From NCBI RefSeq assembly GCF_032854445.1, contig NC_088298.1, positions 19,117,976-19,181,975 of the forward strand: a stretch of DNA of 64,000 nucleotides, in the 5' to 3' direction. Made by a program: the position numbers and the translations under genes. Origin of the DNA: Liolophura sinensis. Its lineage: Eukaryota > Mollusca > Polyplacophora > Chitonida > Chitonidae. Position 1 is the first letter of the stretch. Every line of letters begins with the position of its first letter. This document shows positions 44,411 to 54,804 of this stretch, in pieces. A model generated the notes under the pieces. The model was given only the letters and a program-made list of their open reading frames with translations. It was not told the origin of the DNA and did not search any database.

Positions 44411-46311
44411 GTAAGATGCCAGATTTGTTTTTCAAAACAAGAATACATTTATCTACCAATTCAAAATGGTGCCATTTCAAAGCTTGGCCACAATATGGTC
44501 ATTGCAAATATATAACGTGAGGGGAAGATGTAGTTCAAGTCTATAACTAGGGTTTCTGTAGTCTAAATTGTAATTTTTCTCAGAAATAAAAAAGAATAAT
44601 TAACGGGTCTTTTTATGATTGCTTTGGCAAAACATGGTAAACTTTGCAAATTGTTGTGAAAGTGGCCAATTAGATTAACTCTATCTAACTTGCCACAAAT
44701 TCATATTGCAAAACAGCAATGTATGTAGAAACTACTGCCGTGTGTGTGTATATATGCAGTAACATAAAAGTACAGAATGGAGTAATACTTGAAGCATTTT
44801 ATGCTAGAGGGCTCAGAGAATCTAAAACTGAGCAAGAGCTGTCAAATTAGCTTTTGAGTTAAGCTCACTGCGACAGATTCATTTGTTTGTGTACTATTAT
44901 GTACTGTACTTTATTTTCCAGAATCTGATTCAGTATCAGATAATAACTCAGTTGGTATGTCTAATTTATTAATTCATACGCAAAAATGTCTATGTCCTGT
45001 CAATCATTGTTGGTGGTGGGTTGTTCTGTATCCAGGGAAACGGTTGCTATGGCAATGTGTGTCACTTGTTCGTAAATGTCACAAAATTATATATTTACAT
45101 GTGTATAAATAACGTACGTGTATGTACAAAATCAACGCTTACAGCAATGTTGCCTTGTTTCTTACGATATTGAAATTACGCTTTAAGAATTTTTGACAAC
45201 ATCAAATTATATTTTTTCTTGTGATTTTTACCTGGTTAGCTTCAACAATGTATAGTGCTTATATTTTCCTCAGCAGTTTAGTTTCCCGTAGTTTATAGGT
45301 AAAGTTAGTGTAGGATTTCTGTGCACGCGTCTACTGTAAGCCAGATAGCAGTTTTGCGTGCGCATGAGTCCGCATGAGTACAACGGGTATTACTGTAGAC
45401 AAAGAAAGCCAGTTATGCCCATTGCACATCATTACAGACTCTGGGGACAGTTCATTTGTGGTGATTGTGTGCCCATGTTTCTAAGTTTTCGATTCAAACT
45501 GTGCTCGAGTCGATGGACACAAACACATCGATGGTGTCACAAGCATTCGTATTAAATGAATGAAATTTACTGGATTGTGTGTAAGTGCGGAGTGTTACAG
45601 TGGTACACCATAAGGAGACATCCTCCGTCTTTCCTCAAAAACCAATGTGCCACGCAAACCCAAAACTGCTTTCTGGATTATTGGTTGATGAAAGTCGATG
45701 AAAAAGTTCGATTTCATGACAGAATTTTTAGGGACTTCACTGGCTTGACTAGTAGACCGTCAAAATATTTTTGATTAGTTGCACTGCACCTTTCGTGTCA
45801 TAAGATATTTGTACGAACAAAGGAACTTGATACTTTCCAGTTCTACATGTAGATGGCCTTAATTTATATGCAAGGAAAAGAGCTGTAATAATTTTTACAA
45901 GTTTTGCTTTAGCGTACAGGTGGGTGATTTTTAATGTGAAATTATATGTGTGTTTTAAATGTCACCAATGGTTTCTAGGAAAGAAAAGAGTTTGAGAAGT
46001 TTTTCACACACAAAATCCTTACATGTACTTTACTGCAGGTTTTTGAACTTTTATCTAGCACAATCCAGAAGAATTCCAAGACGAGTAATGCCTTCCAGAT
46101 CCATGCAAATTAGGTGCAGATCCATGCAAATTAGGTGGTTTGAAATTGAAAAAGACATTAAGCTTCGGGCATTCTTGTATTATATATGCATCTCTGTGTC
46201 ATAGATATGGTAGATTGGTGAATAAAAAAATTACTCGTTCAATCAATCAATCGTATATAATTTTCTAACAGTTACAAGTTTGACCAGACATCACTTATTG
46301 TCGTTTTTCAG
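44411..46311 (+). other. Intron 9, containing a candidate microexon
   Basis: The 1,901-bp phase-1 intron runs from gtaaga to 'tgtcgtttttcag'. It is AT-rich. A 33-nt candidate cassette exon lies at 44922-44954. I see no other repeat or coding signal of note. Confidence 0.75.
44922..44954 (+). CDS. Candidate 33-nt cassette microexon within Ig 6
   Basis: The stretch is preceded by a pyrimidine-rich acceptor ('tactttattttccag') and followed by a good donor (gtatgt). It is 33 nt long, phase 1 to phase 1, with no stop. Inclusion would insert 'ESDSVSDNNSV' between 'SPKPT' and 'SWTRDG' and keep the downstream frame. The insert is Ser/Asp/Asn-rich, like a flexible loop. Only splice-site quality and frame compatibility support it, so it could be a chance match. 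Confidence 0.45.
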
Positions 46312-46491
46312 TGAGCTGGACTCGCGATGGAAAAGTTTTGGATGACAAGAGTATTTACCACACCGATGAGTTCGATGACACCTACAATTTCGAGATCAAA
46401 AATACGGAAGTGGAGGATGCTGGGATATATACGTGCACCGCGACAAATCGCGCAGGGGAGGCTACTAGTCAGATCCCGCTCATTGTTAATG
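46312..46491 (+). CDS. Exon 10: second half of Ig 6
   Basis: The 180-nt symmetric exon (phase 1 to phase 1) begins 'VSWTRDGKVLDDKSIYHTDE' and ends with 'EDAGIYTCTATNRAGEATSQ' and 'IPLIVN'. It carries the conserved Trp and the F-strand Cys. Donor is gtgaga. Confidence 0.88.
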
Positions 46492-46822
46492 GTGAGAAAC
46501 ATTACCATGGAAATAAATGTTCCGATTAGTGTCTTGACCTAAGCCTTCTTCTATAAAAATGATCACATTTTAATATCCCACTGCATGAACATTGATCTTC
46601 AACCTTTTTTTTTGTAATTCATAAATTGGCTTAGCGAAAATATTATATGTTTATCATATAACCAAGCATTTTCCAAAAACTAGCTAATATTACTATTTGT
46701 GTTTTTTGCTGATCTGTTTTATTGCCAAGGTTGCAGAGAATTGTCTAGAATCGTGAACACGTCAACGTCACTGTGTTTTTAATGCAAAGGATCACAATTT
46801 TTCTTGAAATATTTGCTCGCAG
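46492..46822 (+). other. Intron 10
   Basis: The 331-bp phase-1 intron runs from gtgaga to 'atttgctcgcag'. Nothing notable is seen in it. Confidence 0.8.
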
Positions 46823-46920
46823 AAATTGACAGAGAAGAGCGTCTGTCCGAGTCTCCTCTGGTTCTGCGACATGTCGAGGAAACCAAGCCACCGTCTTTCC
46901 TGGAAGTTTTCGACGATATT
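46823..46920 (+). CDS. Exon 11: linker and start of Ig 7
   Basis: The 98-nt exon encodes 'EIDREERLSESPLVLRHVEE' and 'TKPPSFLEVFDDI'. It is a longer than usual charged linker plus the A strand of Ig 7. Its length and its phases (1 in, 0 out) are exactly those of exon 6, which occupies the same place relative to Ig 4. Donor is gtacgt. Confidence 0.83.
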
Positions 46921-47627
46921 GTACGTTACCAAGGATATCTGTTAAAAAAAACGGCAAATGGCAGCACATACTGTCTGTATACTTATCAGCATGTTTCTTC
47001 ACCTAGTTTCCTAAAAATATTTCATAGTGGTTCTTAGTTTTCTTTAATATATTTTGGTGATGCATTTTTAATATAAAACCACAAGTAAAAACTGGAAATT
47101 GTAAAACGTCAACCGAAAATAGGGAACCTTTCCCGCCTAAAGCAATTCATGTCCAATCTGTGTACAGTCTGCTGTTCCTACCTGCCTTTGACATAACGTT
47201 ATATGGGTAGACTAGTACAGTGACATATTAATCATGCATTTCAACAGAGCAGTGATCAATTGAGCTTGGTCCCGAGCCGTCAGTATTGGTGGGGAATCCG
47301 TGGCCGAGGTGGTTAGCATGCCAGCGCGGCGCAACAACCCAGGATCCACGACCAATGCAGTCGCCGTGAGTTCAAGTCGAATTCGTTCTGACTTCCCCTC
47401 CGGCCGTAACCTGCGGATGGTCTTGCGTTTCCCCAGGGCTTTCCCCGGTTTCCTCCCAACATAAGGCTGACCTCCGGAGTAAAATATTCTTGAGTACGGC
47501 ATAAAACACCTATCAAGTAAAAATATTAATATTATAATATTCCATATTGTCAGTAATATACATTATTATTTAATAGATTTTGTATTAACAGTGCTTAGAG
47601 GTAAGTTTGTGCTGTTGTTGTTTTCAG
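46921..47627 (+). other. Intron 11, containing a nearly full-length SINE
   Basis: The 707-bp phase-0 intron runs from gtacgt to 'gttgttgttttcag'. About a third of it is the SINE at 47291-47525. Confidence 0.85.
47291..47525 (+). mobile_element. Nearly full-length tRNA-derived SINE
   Basis: The element starts 'ggggaatccg' and has an A-box-like 'tggccgaggtggttagc' at 47301-47317 and a B-box-like 'gagttcaagtc' at 47368-47378, the internal RNA polymerase III promoter of a tRNA-like head. A conserved body follows ('cctgcggatggtcttgcg', 'ggctttccccggtttcctcc', 'aaaatattcttgagtacggc') and then a 'cctatcaagtaaaaat' tail. It is the most complete SINE in the window and the best evidence for a molluscan or lophotrochozoan source. 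It resembles what I remember of the MetaSINE superfamily; that assignment is from memory. Confidence 0.85.
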
Positions 47628-47704
47628 ACGATCATGGAAGAGAAACCCCTAACACTGACGTGCCGGGTCACTGGTCTGCCCAGGCCTGGCCTTAAATGGC
47701 TCAA
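47628..47704 (+). CDS. Exon 12: middle part of Ig 7
   Basis: The 77-nt exon encodes 'TIMEEKPLTLTCRVTGLPRP' and 'GLKWLK'. It carries the B-strand Cys and the conserved Trp. It enters in phase 0 and leaves in phase 2 at gtgagt, splitting the Lys codon after the Trp. Confidence 0.86.
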
Positions 47705-48252
47705 GTGAGTGATTATTACTCTTAAGTTTCCCTCATAATTAAGAAAAATGTGTTATTGTGCTTTTTTTTTTAAACTGAGGTGTGGCGTCTTTTAAGTTGG
47801 TTGTAAAAACATCTGTGTATTCAGTTTTGTTTGGTATCAGATAGTCTCATTACTACTAGCTATTACATATTAAGAGATGAACAGTAATTACTTGAATGAA
47901 TGAATGAGTGGATGAATGATTATGGCTTAACTGTAGTTAGATGACAATTTTTGCCAATGTACATAGTACACATTCGTTCATTCCTTTGGACCGTATGTGC
48001 TGTTCATTCTTCATAAATATTTACTCTTTTCTTATGCAAAAGTAAATGGAATTCCCACCATTTATCTGTCTTTGCAGCTTTTTGTTTGTTGCATTCAAAT
48101 TTAGATTTTTGCATTGTTGTTTCATTTTTTTGTTCATGTTGTTTGCCACATCATTACCTTTTTATTAGTCGGAATTCCGAGTGCTAAAATTTCATGAAAC
48201 AAACTTCTACCACCACATGGTCCATGACACAATTCTGTGGTGTTCTATTCAG
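47705..48252 (+). other. Intron 12
   Basis: The 548-bp phase-2 intron runs from gtgagt to 'gtgttctattcag'. It is AT-rich and shows no repeat that I recognise. Confidence 0.8.
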
Positions 48253-48534
48253 GGATGGGCAAGAACTGGTGGAGTCCCGAGCCCTCAAAATTTCATACGA
48301 CGACGACGTTTGTACTTTGACGATTTCGAAGACTTCCATGGACCAGGAAGGACGCTACACATGTGTGGCGACGAACCCGGCTGGGACGGCCGAGTGTTCC
48401 GCCCAAGTTACCGTCGAGGGGAAGACCGACGCCCCGAGATTCACCAAGGAGCTCGACGACCGTGACGTCAGAGAAGATCGACCAATCCGCTTTGACTGTT
48501 ACGTTACGGGCTTGCCCCAACCAGAAGTTGTATG
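48253..48534 (+). CDS. Exon 13: end of Ig 7 and first half of Ig 8
   Basis: The 282-nt exon completes Ig 7 ('DGQELVESRALKISYDDD', 'QEGRYTCVATNPAGTAECSA') and starts Ig 8 ('APRFTKELDDRDVREDRPIR', 'FDCYVTGLPQPEVVW'). It enters and leaves in phase 2, the donor gtaagt again splitting a Trp codon. Canonical cysteines are present. Confidence 0.88.
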
Positions 48535-48956
48535 GTAAGTCATGAGTATGGAGAGCTCTTTGTGTTTCTCTCTTTATACAGCTGCGATTTGCGGAATTCC
48601 GTGATCTTTGTTAATAGATACAGAGACTTTTAAAAACTGAGTAAGTTAATGTAAATTAAGTATTTTTAGTAACTTTTAATGTTTCAGCACAATAGGGACA
48701 TCACTTGATAGTCACTGCCTCATAGGAAAACATGATCCACATTAAATATATTTGAAAGCTCTTGAAATAAATTAAGTTGCATTTGAGATTTTATGTAGAG
48801 TAGGGATTTGTGAATCCCATGATGGAAATGAGTTAGTATGCTGCTTTGTACATATATGTTCTTGGTGAAGTATTTAGGACAAATGGGGACATGTTAGAAT
48901 GACAAACCGAAGTGACTGACTGCCGACTAAATGGCTTTATTACCATGGTTACACAG
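48535..48956 (+). other. Intron 13
   Basis: The 422-bp phase-2 intron runs from gtaagt to 'ccatggttacacag'. Nothing notable is seen in it. Confidence 0.8.
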
Positions 48957-49141
48957 GTATTTGAACGACGAACCTGTGGAGTCTGGCGTAAGGACCAGGG
49001 TAGAACAGAAGTGGTCGTTCACTGAGTACCAGCATACTCTTCACATCGAACACGCCATGCCTGAGGACTCCGGAGAGGTCAAAGCCGTTGCTACGAACAG
49101 AGTGGGAGAAGCAACAACAACAGCTAAACTTCACGTTGAAG
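48957..49141 (+). CDS. Exon 14: second half of Ig 8
   Basis: The 185-nt exon reads 'YLNDEPVESGVRTRVEQKW', 'PEDSGEVKAVATNRVGEATT' and 'TAKLHVEG'. The F strand has 'VKAVA' rather than 'YxCxA', so the second Cys is lost. It enters in phase 2 and leaves in phase 1 at gtcatt. Confidence 0.87.
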
Positions 49142-49573
49142 GTCATTTTATTTTCTAACCTCTTTGTGCAAGCTTCATTGGATCAGTAAATTGCCCAAAA
49201 AAAAGGGTAGCTTTTGGCGCTAGTCTTAAATGGGATTATGTGAAAGGCCACAATTAAGAACACTTTTGCTTTAGCGAAAAACGTAAAGCAGTTTTGTGAA
49301 CAGGGCCGAAAATTTCACCTCGGTAGAATTATTCCCCATTTTGAAGTTCTTATGAGGAAATCTTCAAACAGATTATAAACAATTTGTTGTTTACCTCTCA
49401 ACTTTAAATAAAACTCCCAAATAATAATACAGCCAGAAGACCTGACCACCATCACGTGTGTAAAATGTTTTAAGGAACTTAATCAGCAACGACAAAAATC
49501 TGAAATATTTGGTGGCCTTAACCCTTTCCGCTTTAACACAGATCTTATTAGTATTTTTATTTTATCAAAACAG
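49142..49573 (+). other. Intron 14
   Basis: The 432-bp phase-1 intron runs from gtcatt to 'tttatcaaaacag'. Nothing notable is seen; the acceptor tract is weaker than most, with four A residues before the cag. Confidence 0.78.
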
Positions 49574-49688
49574 AGAAGAAAGAACTGCCCAAATTCACCA
49601 AAATGTTGGAGAACGTGGAAGTTTTGGAGTACAACCAAGCAGTCATGGACGTGGTTGTCACTGGAAAACCCAAACCGGAAGTCACATG
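49574..49688 (+). CDS. Exon 15: first half of Ig 9
   Basis: The 115-nt exon encodes 'EKKELPKFTKMLENVEVLEY' and 'VVVTGKPKPEVTW'. The B-strand Cys is replaced ('AVMDVVVTG'). It enters in phase 1 and leaves in phase 2 in the Trp codon at gtaatg. Confidence 0.87.
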
Positions 49689-50097
49689 GTAATGTGTCTT
49701 GCTTCGTATTTCATGTGTGTAGTGTATGTACAACTCAGTACTCAAAAATGTTCTTCAGCAAAACTCTAATGAATCTGGGTGTCAAAACAGACATTCGTAT
49801 TCAGAGCCATTGTCTCCTAAGATGTACAAAATCTTATTTTCTCATCAATCTCAGGCGGCATAATTTGCAACAAATGCATTTACCTTTGCCCTTTCTCTTT
49901 GTGAAAGAGAAAAAACCTAAGTGAATCCTTTAATAGCTCTATTTCATCAAAGAACAAAAACTCTGTTGATGTTCATTCACCAAAACATTACTACATCTCT
50001 GATATTAGATAATTTGTTCATAATTTGTTTCTTTACGACAATTTTTTTCTGACCACAGCGGACTTCTGTCTGATAAAACATTTCATCAAAATTTCAG
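49689..50097 (+). other. Intron 15
   Basis: The 409-bp phase-2 intron runs from gtaatg to 'catcaaaatttcag'. Nothing notable is seen in it. Confidence 0.8.
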
Positions 50098-50270
50098 GCT
50101 GAAAGGTAACGATATCCTCCAGGAAAGTGAAGACGTTATTTTCGAAACTGACGGCAATCTTCACAGACTTATTCTCAAGTCGGCACAGCTAAATGACCAC
50201 GGCCTATACACAGCCAGGGCCCATAACCCTGCCGGTCAAACAGCATCCAATGCCAGGCTTAAAGTTTTAC
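50098..50270 (+). CDS. Exon 16: second half of Ig 9
   Basis: The 173-nt exon encodes 'LKGNDILQESEDVIFETDGN', 'LNDHGLYTARAHNPAGQTAS' and 'NARLKVL'. The F strand has 'YTARA', without Cys, so Ig 9 lacks both disulfide cysteines. It enters in phase 2 and leaves in phase 1 at gtaagt. Confidence 0.87.
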
Positions 50271-50491
50271 GTAAGTACTTGATTTATTTAATACTCTTCA
50301 TTCAACACACTTACTTTTCGCGACCACGTGACATATTCCTAACATTCGAGATTAATAAGATTTGAGCAAGACAAATTTTCCATTATACTGATCAGATACT
50401 TCCATTTGAGGGAAATGTAGAAAGTATTCTTTTAAGTTCGTGCTATCAAAGCACGGAAGCATTATAACTTACGTGCTGCTTTTCTTCACAG

Positions 50492-50603
50492 CTGTCAAGA
50501 AACCTAGCGTTGTACGCAAAATGTCAGACACAGTTGCCCCAGAAAACGGAACAGTCAAATTTGATGTCAAGGTTGCAGGACAACCCACTCCAGAAATTAA
50601 ATG
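50492..50603 (+). CDS. Exon 17: first half of Ig 10
   Basis: The 112-nt exon encodes 'PVKKPSVVRKMSDTVAPENG' and 'TVKFDVKVAGQPTPEIKW'. The B strand again lacks Cys ('VKFDVKV'). It enters in phase 1 and leaves in phase 2 in the Trp codon at gtgaga. Confidence 0.87.
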
Positions 50604-51162
50604 GTGAGATTGCTGTGATACGAGATCTAATGTTGATGTAGCCTTTAAGACTCGAACACATTGTAACAATAATAGTTTTTGCCACATGATGGGTTCTTTT
50701 GTTCTTAGAGGTGCTTTTGTTAGGGTTTATGTTATATGAAAATGTAGGTTTTGTTAAAGTACAGGTTGTGTTAAAATTTGTTAAAATGCAGGTTTTGTTA
50801 AAATGCAGGGTTCGTTAAAATGCCTGTTTTGTTAAAATGTAGGGTTTGTTAAAATCGCAGGTGGCAGGTTTTGTTAAAATACAGGTTTTTCTGTGTAATA
50901 AAGTTTAATATTGGCTTATCTTGGTAAGACAGGTTTATCATTTGCCTCTGATGATGACACCATCACCCTTGGTGGTTCCGTTAGATTAGCCCATTATTAC
51001 TCTTGGTTATATCACATTCACGAAATGACTAGAATACAACAGGATTGAGAACAGTTTGGGAAAAAAATTGGCTTTTTTTCCTTTGAACATAAATGCCTTG
51101 ACCCAGAAAACTACAACCCAAAAATGACAAACAAACAAAAACTTTGACTTTGCTCCGGCCAG
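50604..51162 (+). other. Intron 17, containing a short minisatellite
   Basis: The 559-bp phase-2 intron runs from gtgaga to 'ttgctccggccag'. It contains the GT/A-rich minisatellite at 50738-50890. Confidence 0.82.
50738..50890 (+). repeat. Minisatellite, about 20-22-bp unit
   Basis: Copies of 'ggttttgttaaaatgcag' recur about seven times with small changes. The unit is short and the array is moderately conserved. I see no coding or regulatory meaning in it. Confidence 0.8.
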
Positions 51163-51392
51163 GTTCCTGAATGAAGAAGAGCTACAGCCTAGCGACACGT
51201 TCATCATGGAGTATGACGAAAAGCAAGCTGTGTATTCTCTGGTAATCACAGAGCTGAATGAAGCTCTCCAGGGGACGATCAAGGCTGTCCTCTACAACAA
51301 CGGCGGAGAGGTCGAAACCACAGCAAAACTAGAGATCAGAGGCCGAGCTCCAACCTTCCTGGAAGTCCCTCTGAAGTGCACTCTGTTGGAAG
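51163..51392 (+). CDS. Exon 18: end of Ig 10 and start of Ig 11
   Basis: The 230-nt exon encodes 'FLNEEELQPSDTFIMEYDEK', 'GTIKAVLYNNGGEVETTAK' and 'LEIRG', which finish Ig 10. It then gives 'RAPTFLEVPLKCTLLEG', the start of Ig 11. The F strand of Ig 10 reads 'IKAVLYN', without Cys, so this domain has lost both cysteines too. It enters in phase 2 and leaves in phase 1 at gtagga. Confidence 0.86.
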
Positions 51393-53270
51393 GTAGGACT
51401 CGAGAAGATGTATCGATAACAACTGGTGTGAAGATTGTAGATTTGTTTTTTTTTTTATGGACAGTTTTTCCGCAGCCTCTCTGATCTTGTTGATTAAAGT
51501 TCCATATTGCGCCTTGTTGATCTATAAGTATTCGTCTATCTATCCATTGTATCTGTTGCATAGTGTGTTATGAAGAACACTGCACACATATTCATTATCT
51601 GTTGTGTGGTGTTAAAGAAAAATACTGCACACATATTCATTAGGTATAATGTGTGGTGTGTTCTGAAGAATACTGCACACATAATCATTATCTATTGTGT
51701 GCTGTTTCATAAAAAAACTGGACACATATTCATTAGGTATAATGTGTGGTGTGTTATGAAGAATACTGCACACATAATCATTATCTATTGTGTGCTGTTT
51801 CATAAAAAAACTGCACACCTATTCATTAGGTATAATGTGTGGTGTGTTGTGAAGTATACTGCACACATAATCATTATCTATTGTGTGCTGTTTCATAAAA
51901 ATACTGCACACATACTCATTAGGTATAATGTGTGGTGTGTTGTGAAGAATACTGCACACATAATCATTATCTATTGCGTGCTGTTTCATAAAAAAAACTG
52001 CACACCTATTCATTAGGTATAATGTGTGGTGTGTTGTGAAGATTACTGCACACATAATCATTATCTATTGTGTGCTGTTTCATAAAAAAACTGGACACAT
52101 ATTCATTAGGTATAATGTGTGGTGTGTTGTGAAGAATACTGCACACATAATCATTATCTATTGCGTGCTGTTTCATAAAAAAAAACTGCACACCTATTCA
52201 TTAGGTATAATGTGTGGTGTGTTGTGAAGTATACTGCACACATAATCATTATCTATTGTGTGCTGTTTCATAAAAAAAACTGCACACCTATTCATTAGGT
52301 ATAATGTGTGGTGTGTTGTGAAGATTACTGCACACATAATCATTATCTATTGTGTGCTGTTTCATAAAAAAACTGGACACATATTCATTAGGTATAATGT
52401 GTGGTGTGTTGTGAAGAATACTGCACACATAATCATTATCTATTGTGTGCTGTTTCATAAAAAAACTGCACACCTATTCATTAGGTATAATGTGTGGTGT
52501 GTTGTGAAGATTACTGCACACATAATCATTATCTATTGTGTGCTGTTTCATAAAAAAAACTGCACACATATTCATTAGGTATAATGTGTGGTGTGTTATG
52601 AAGAATACTGCACACATAATCATTATCTATTGCGTGCTGTTTCATAAAAAAAACTGCACACATGTTCATTAGGTATAATGTGTGGTGTGTTGTGAAGAAT
52701 ACTGCACACATAATCATTATCTATTGTGTGCTGTTTCATAAAAAACTGCACACATATTCATTAGGTATAATGTGTGGTGTGTTGTGAAGTATACTGCACA
52801 CATAATCATTATCTATTGTGTGCTGTTTCATAAAAAAAACTGCACACATATTCATTAGGTATAATGTGTGGTGTGTTGTGAAGAATACTGCACACATAAT
52901 CATTATCTATTGTGTGGTGTTGAAGAAGAACATTACACACACATATTCAAACACATAAATATGTAGTTCACTGTAAAGCTGAATGGGTTCCTTGGGGAAA
53001 AGAACCTCCAGGTCAGATGGCTGTGAAGTGCATGATACATGGATGAAGTAAAGTTTCAATCAAACACATAACTCAGACTTTCTATAGGCATGGAATTCCT
53101 TTTGGATGTTATTTTTACCTTGTGGAAAGATTCATTTATTGGTATTTGATTGGTATTGTACGCCATTCTCAAGAATTGTTATGATAAAATTATAACCAGA
53201 TATTATATCCTCGGTATTGTGTGTTACCACCTTAAACATCGAAGTGAATGAGTCTCTGTTGTTATTGTAG
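51393..53270 (+). other. Intron 18, dominated by a 93-bp minisatellite
   Basis: The 1,878-bp phase-1 intron runs from gtagga to 'gttgttattgtag'. About 1.38 kb of it is the minisatellite at 51562-52942. Confidence 0.88.
51562..52942 (+). repeat. 93-bp minisatellite, about 14 copies, dimeric unit
   Basis: The anchor 'taggtataatgtgtgg' occurs 14 times, at 51641, 51734, 51827, 51920, 52014, 52107, 52202, 52296, 52389, 52482, 52576, 52670, 52762 and 52856, spaced 92-95 bp. Spacing changes come mostly from the length of one A tract. Each unit has two related halves, both starting 'actgcacacat', one running into 'taggtataatgtgtgg' and the other into 'tctattgtgtgctg'. The edge copies differ from the interior in the second half ('gtggtgtt' in place of 'gtgctgtttcat'). 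Open frames run through it on both strands because 93 is a multiple of three, but they break wherever the A tract changes length. Confidence 0.93.
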
Positions 53271-53556
53271 GTGACACCGCGGAATTCCGCTGCAAGGTTG
53301 ATGGCGAACCCAAACCTAAAGTGGAGTGGTCGAAAGGAAAATGGCGCAAACTCGAGACCGGTGGAAAAATCAAAGCTTACTATGACGAAGAGACCGGTGA
53401 GCATGTTCTCAAAATGGCGGACGTCGTGGAGAAAGACGAAGGGACATACACCGTCACTGCCACCAATGAACACGGTACGGAACAAGTTCCCGCTACCCTG
53501 ATGGTGACTGAGTTTGAGGAAGAAGCAGTCGACTGGAAAGCTCAGCTTAAACACAG
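53271..53556 (+). CDS. Exon 19: Ig 11 and start of the charged linker
   Basis: The 286-nt exon encodes 'DTAEFRCKVDGEPKPKVEW', 'SKGKWRKLETGGKIKAYYDE' and 'KDEGTYTVTATNEHGTEQVP', completing Ig 11. It then moves into a charged linker: 'EFEEEAVDWKAQLKHR'. The 'DWKAQL' piece recalls the DFRxxL motif that follows Ig domains in some muscle kinases and binds actin; that link is inference only. It enters in phase 1 and leaves in phase 2 at gtaact. Confidence 0.87.
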
Positions 53557-54146
53557 GTAACTGCAATACGTATTCTAATATTTTCAATATTCGTTTCTTT
53601 CGATATATGATCTAAATCCCACGGATTTTTTGTTTAAGATGGCATGTAGTGAATGAACGGGGAATTTGTGGCATAATGCTGATTTTATTTCTTGTTATCT
53701 GGTTATTGATACATGTACATGTTTCTCTGGAGATTTCTAAATATAGAATCCTGAATTTGAAGATGTCGACGTTAGCTTAGAAAATGGAGCCTTTGGCCTA
53801 GCTGATGATGTTATACAGGATGCCTAAAAAAGAACAAACGTGCATCCTTACTTCTAATCACCCGTACCCTCCCCAGACTTGAAATAAGTATTCAAGGAAT
53901 CCCACAGTTACGGCTGGAACTTTATGACAGGAGCTTTACCGGGTACAGAAGCACATGCTCAAGTTTCCCTAGGATCCTGCCCTATCTACTTCACCCAAAA
54001 CCTGAACAGCCAGCGTAGTATTTCAATACATCTTGAGTTTGGTCTTCACAAATTATACCTCAAACAACTGAATCACCTGTAAGGATCTTTTTTTTTAATT
54101 TTGGTTTTTACGTGAATAATACAGAACTATTTATTTGATTCAACAG
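53557..54146 (+). other. Intron 19
   Basis: The 590-bp phase-2 intron runs from gtaact to 'atttgattcaacag'. I see no repeat or coding signal in it. Confidence 0.8.
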
Positions 54147-54312
54147 GGAATTCCAGAAGGAAGGTCCCGAGGAAGAAGACATTGACTGGGGCAAATTACG
54201 CCATGTGGAACAAGAGGAAGAAGAAGTTCCACAAACCAAGGACACAAAAGAAGTTCAAGACATAACTTCAGAGTTCACGGCTGTGGACTTACCAGAAAGA
54301 ACTACAGATGAG
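54147..54312 (+). CDS. Exon 20: acidic non-Ig linker, part 1
   Basis: The 166-nt exon encodes 'EFQKEGPEEEDIDWGKLRHV', 'EQEEEEVPQTKDTKEVQD' and 'LPERTTDE'. There is no Ig pattern; it is a highly charged linker with a second 'DW' motif ('IDWGKLRH') that echoes 'VDWKAQLKH' in the previous exon. It enters in phase 2 and leaves in phase 0 at gttagt. Confidence 0.83.
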
Positions 54313-54804
54313 GTTAGTTTTTTGTTAACCTTATAAGGCTGTTAATGTTTAGTGTGGATAGGATAGAATTATAGAAGTAGCCTAGGGGGTAGGTCTAAAG
54401 CAACCACGACAGTGTGATAGCTGACAAATGGTCGCACTTAATTGGTTTTTGAGAATTTGACATTATTCATATTGTTTTACCTTGTGGTGTGATATGGAAA
54501 CTTGGCTAACAATCGTCTTTTTGTATGACCAGCTCACGCTGGCTTCCTCTCCGACCGTACGTGGGAAGATCTTCCAGCAACCTGTGGATGGTCGTGGGTT
54601 CCCACCCACCATAATGCTGGCCGCCGTTGTATAAGTGAATATTCTTGAGTACGGCATGAAAAACCAATCAAAACAAAAATCTTTTTGTATGAATGTAAGA
54701 AATATTTGTGACCATTGACACTACATCTGCAGTGATAATTAAGCATGACTTCCAAAGAGCCTCGTCTACATCTGATATGATTTGTTGTCATTTTCTCGTT
54801 CTAG
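54313..54804 (+). other. Intron 20, containing a SINE
   Basis: The 492-bp phase-0 intron runs from gttagt to 'cattttctcgttctag'. It carries the SINE at 54531-54680. Confidence 0.83.
54531..54680 (+). mobile_element. SINE 3' portion
   Basis: The stretch contains 'cttcctctccgaccgtacgt', 'cagcaacctgtggatggtcg', 'ccaccataatgctggccgcc' and 'gaatattcttgagtacggca', then a 'ccaatcaaaacaaaaa' tail. It is the best-preserved copy of the SINE 3' half here, but the tRNA-like head is not evident. Confidence 0.82.

Noticed and set aside
47301-47380. A possible functional tRNA gene
   Set aside because: The A-box and B-box belong to the head of the SINE. No full cloverleaf with an acceptor stem can be drawn with confidence, and the SINE body follows directly.
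51570-52578. Open frames of 148 and 106 codons on the plus strand, and related minus-strand frames, in the 93-bp array
   Set aside because: The unit length is a multiple of three, so frames persist by chance. They break where the A tract changes length and they lie inside an intron with good splice sites on both sides.
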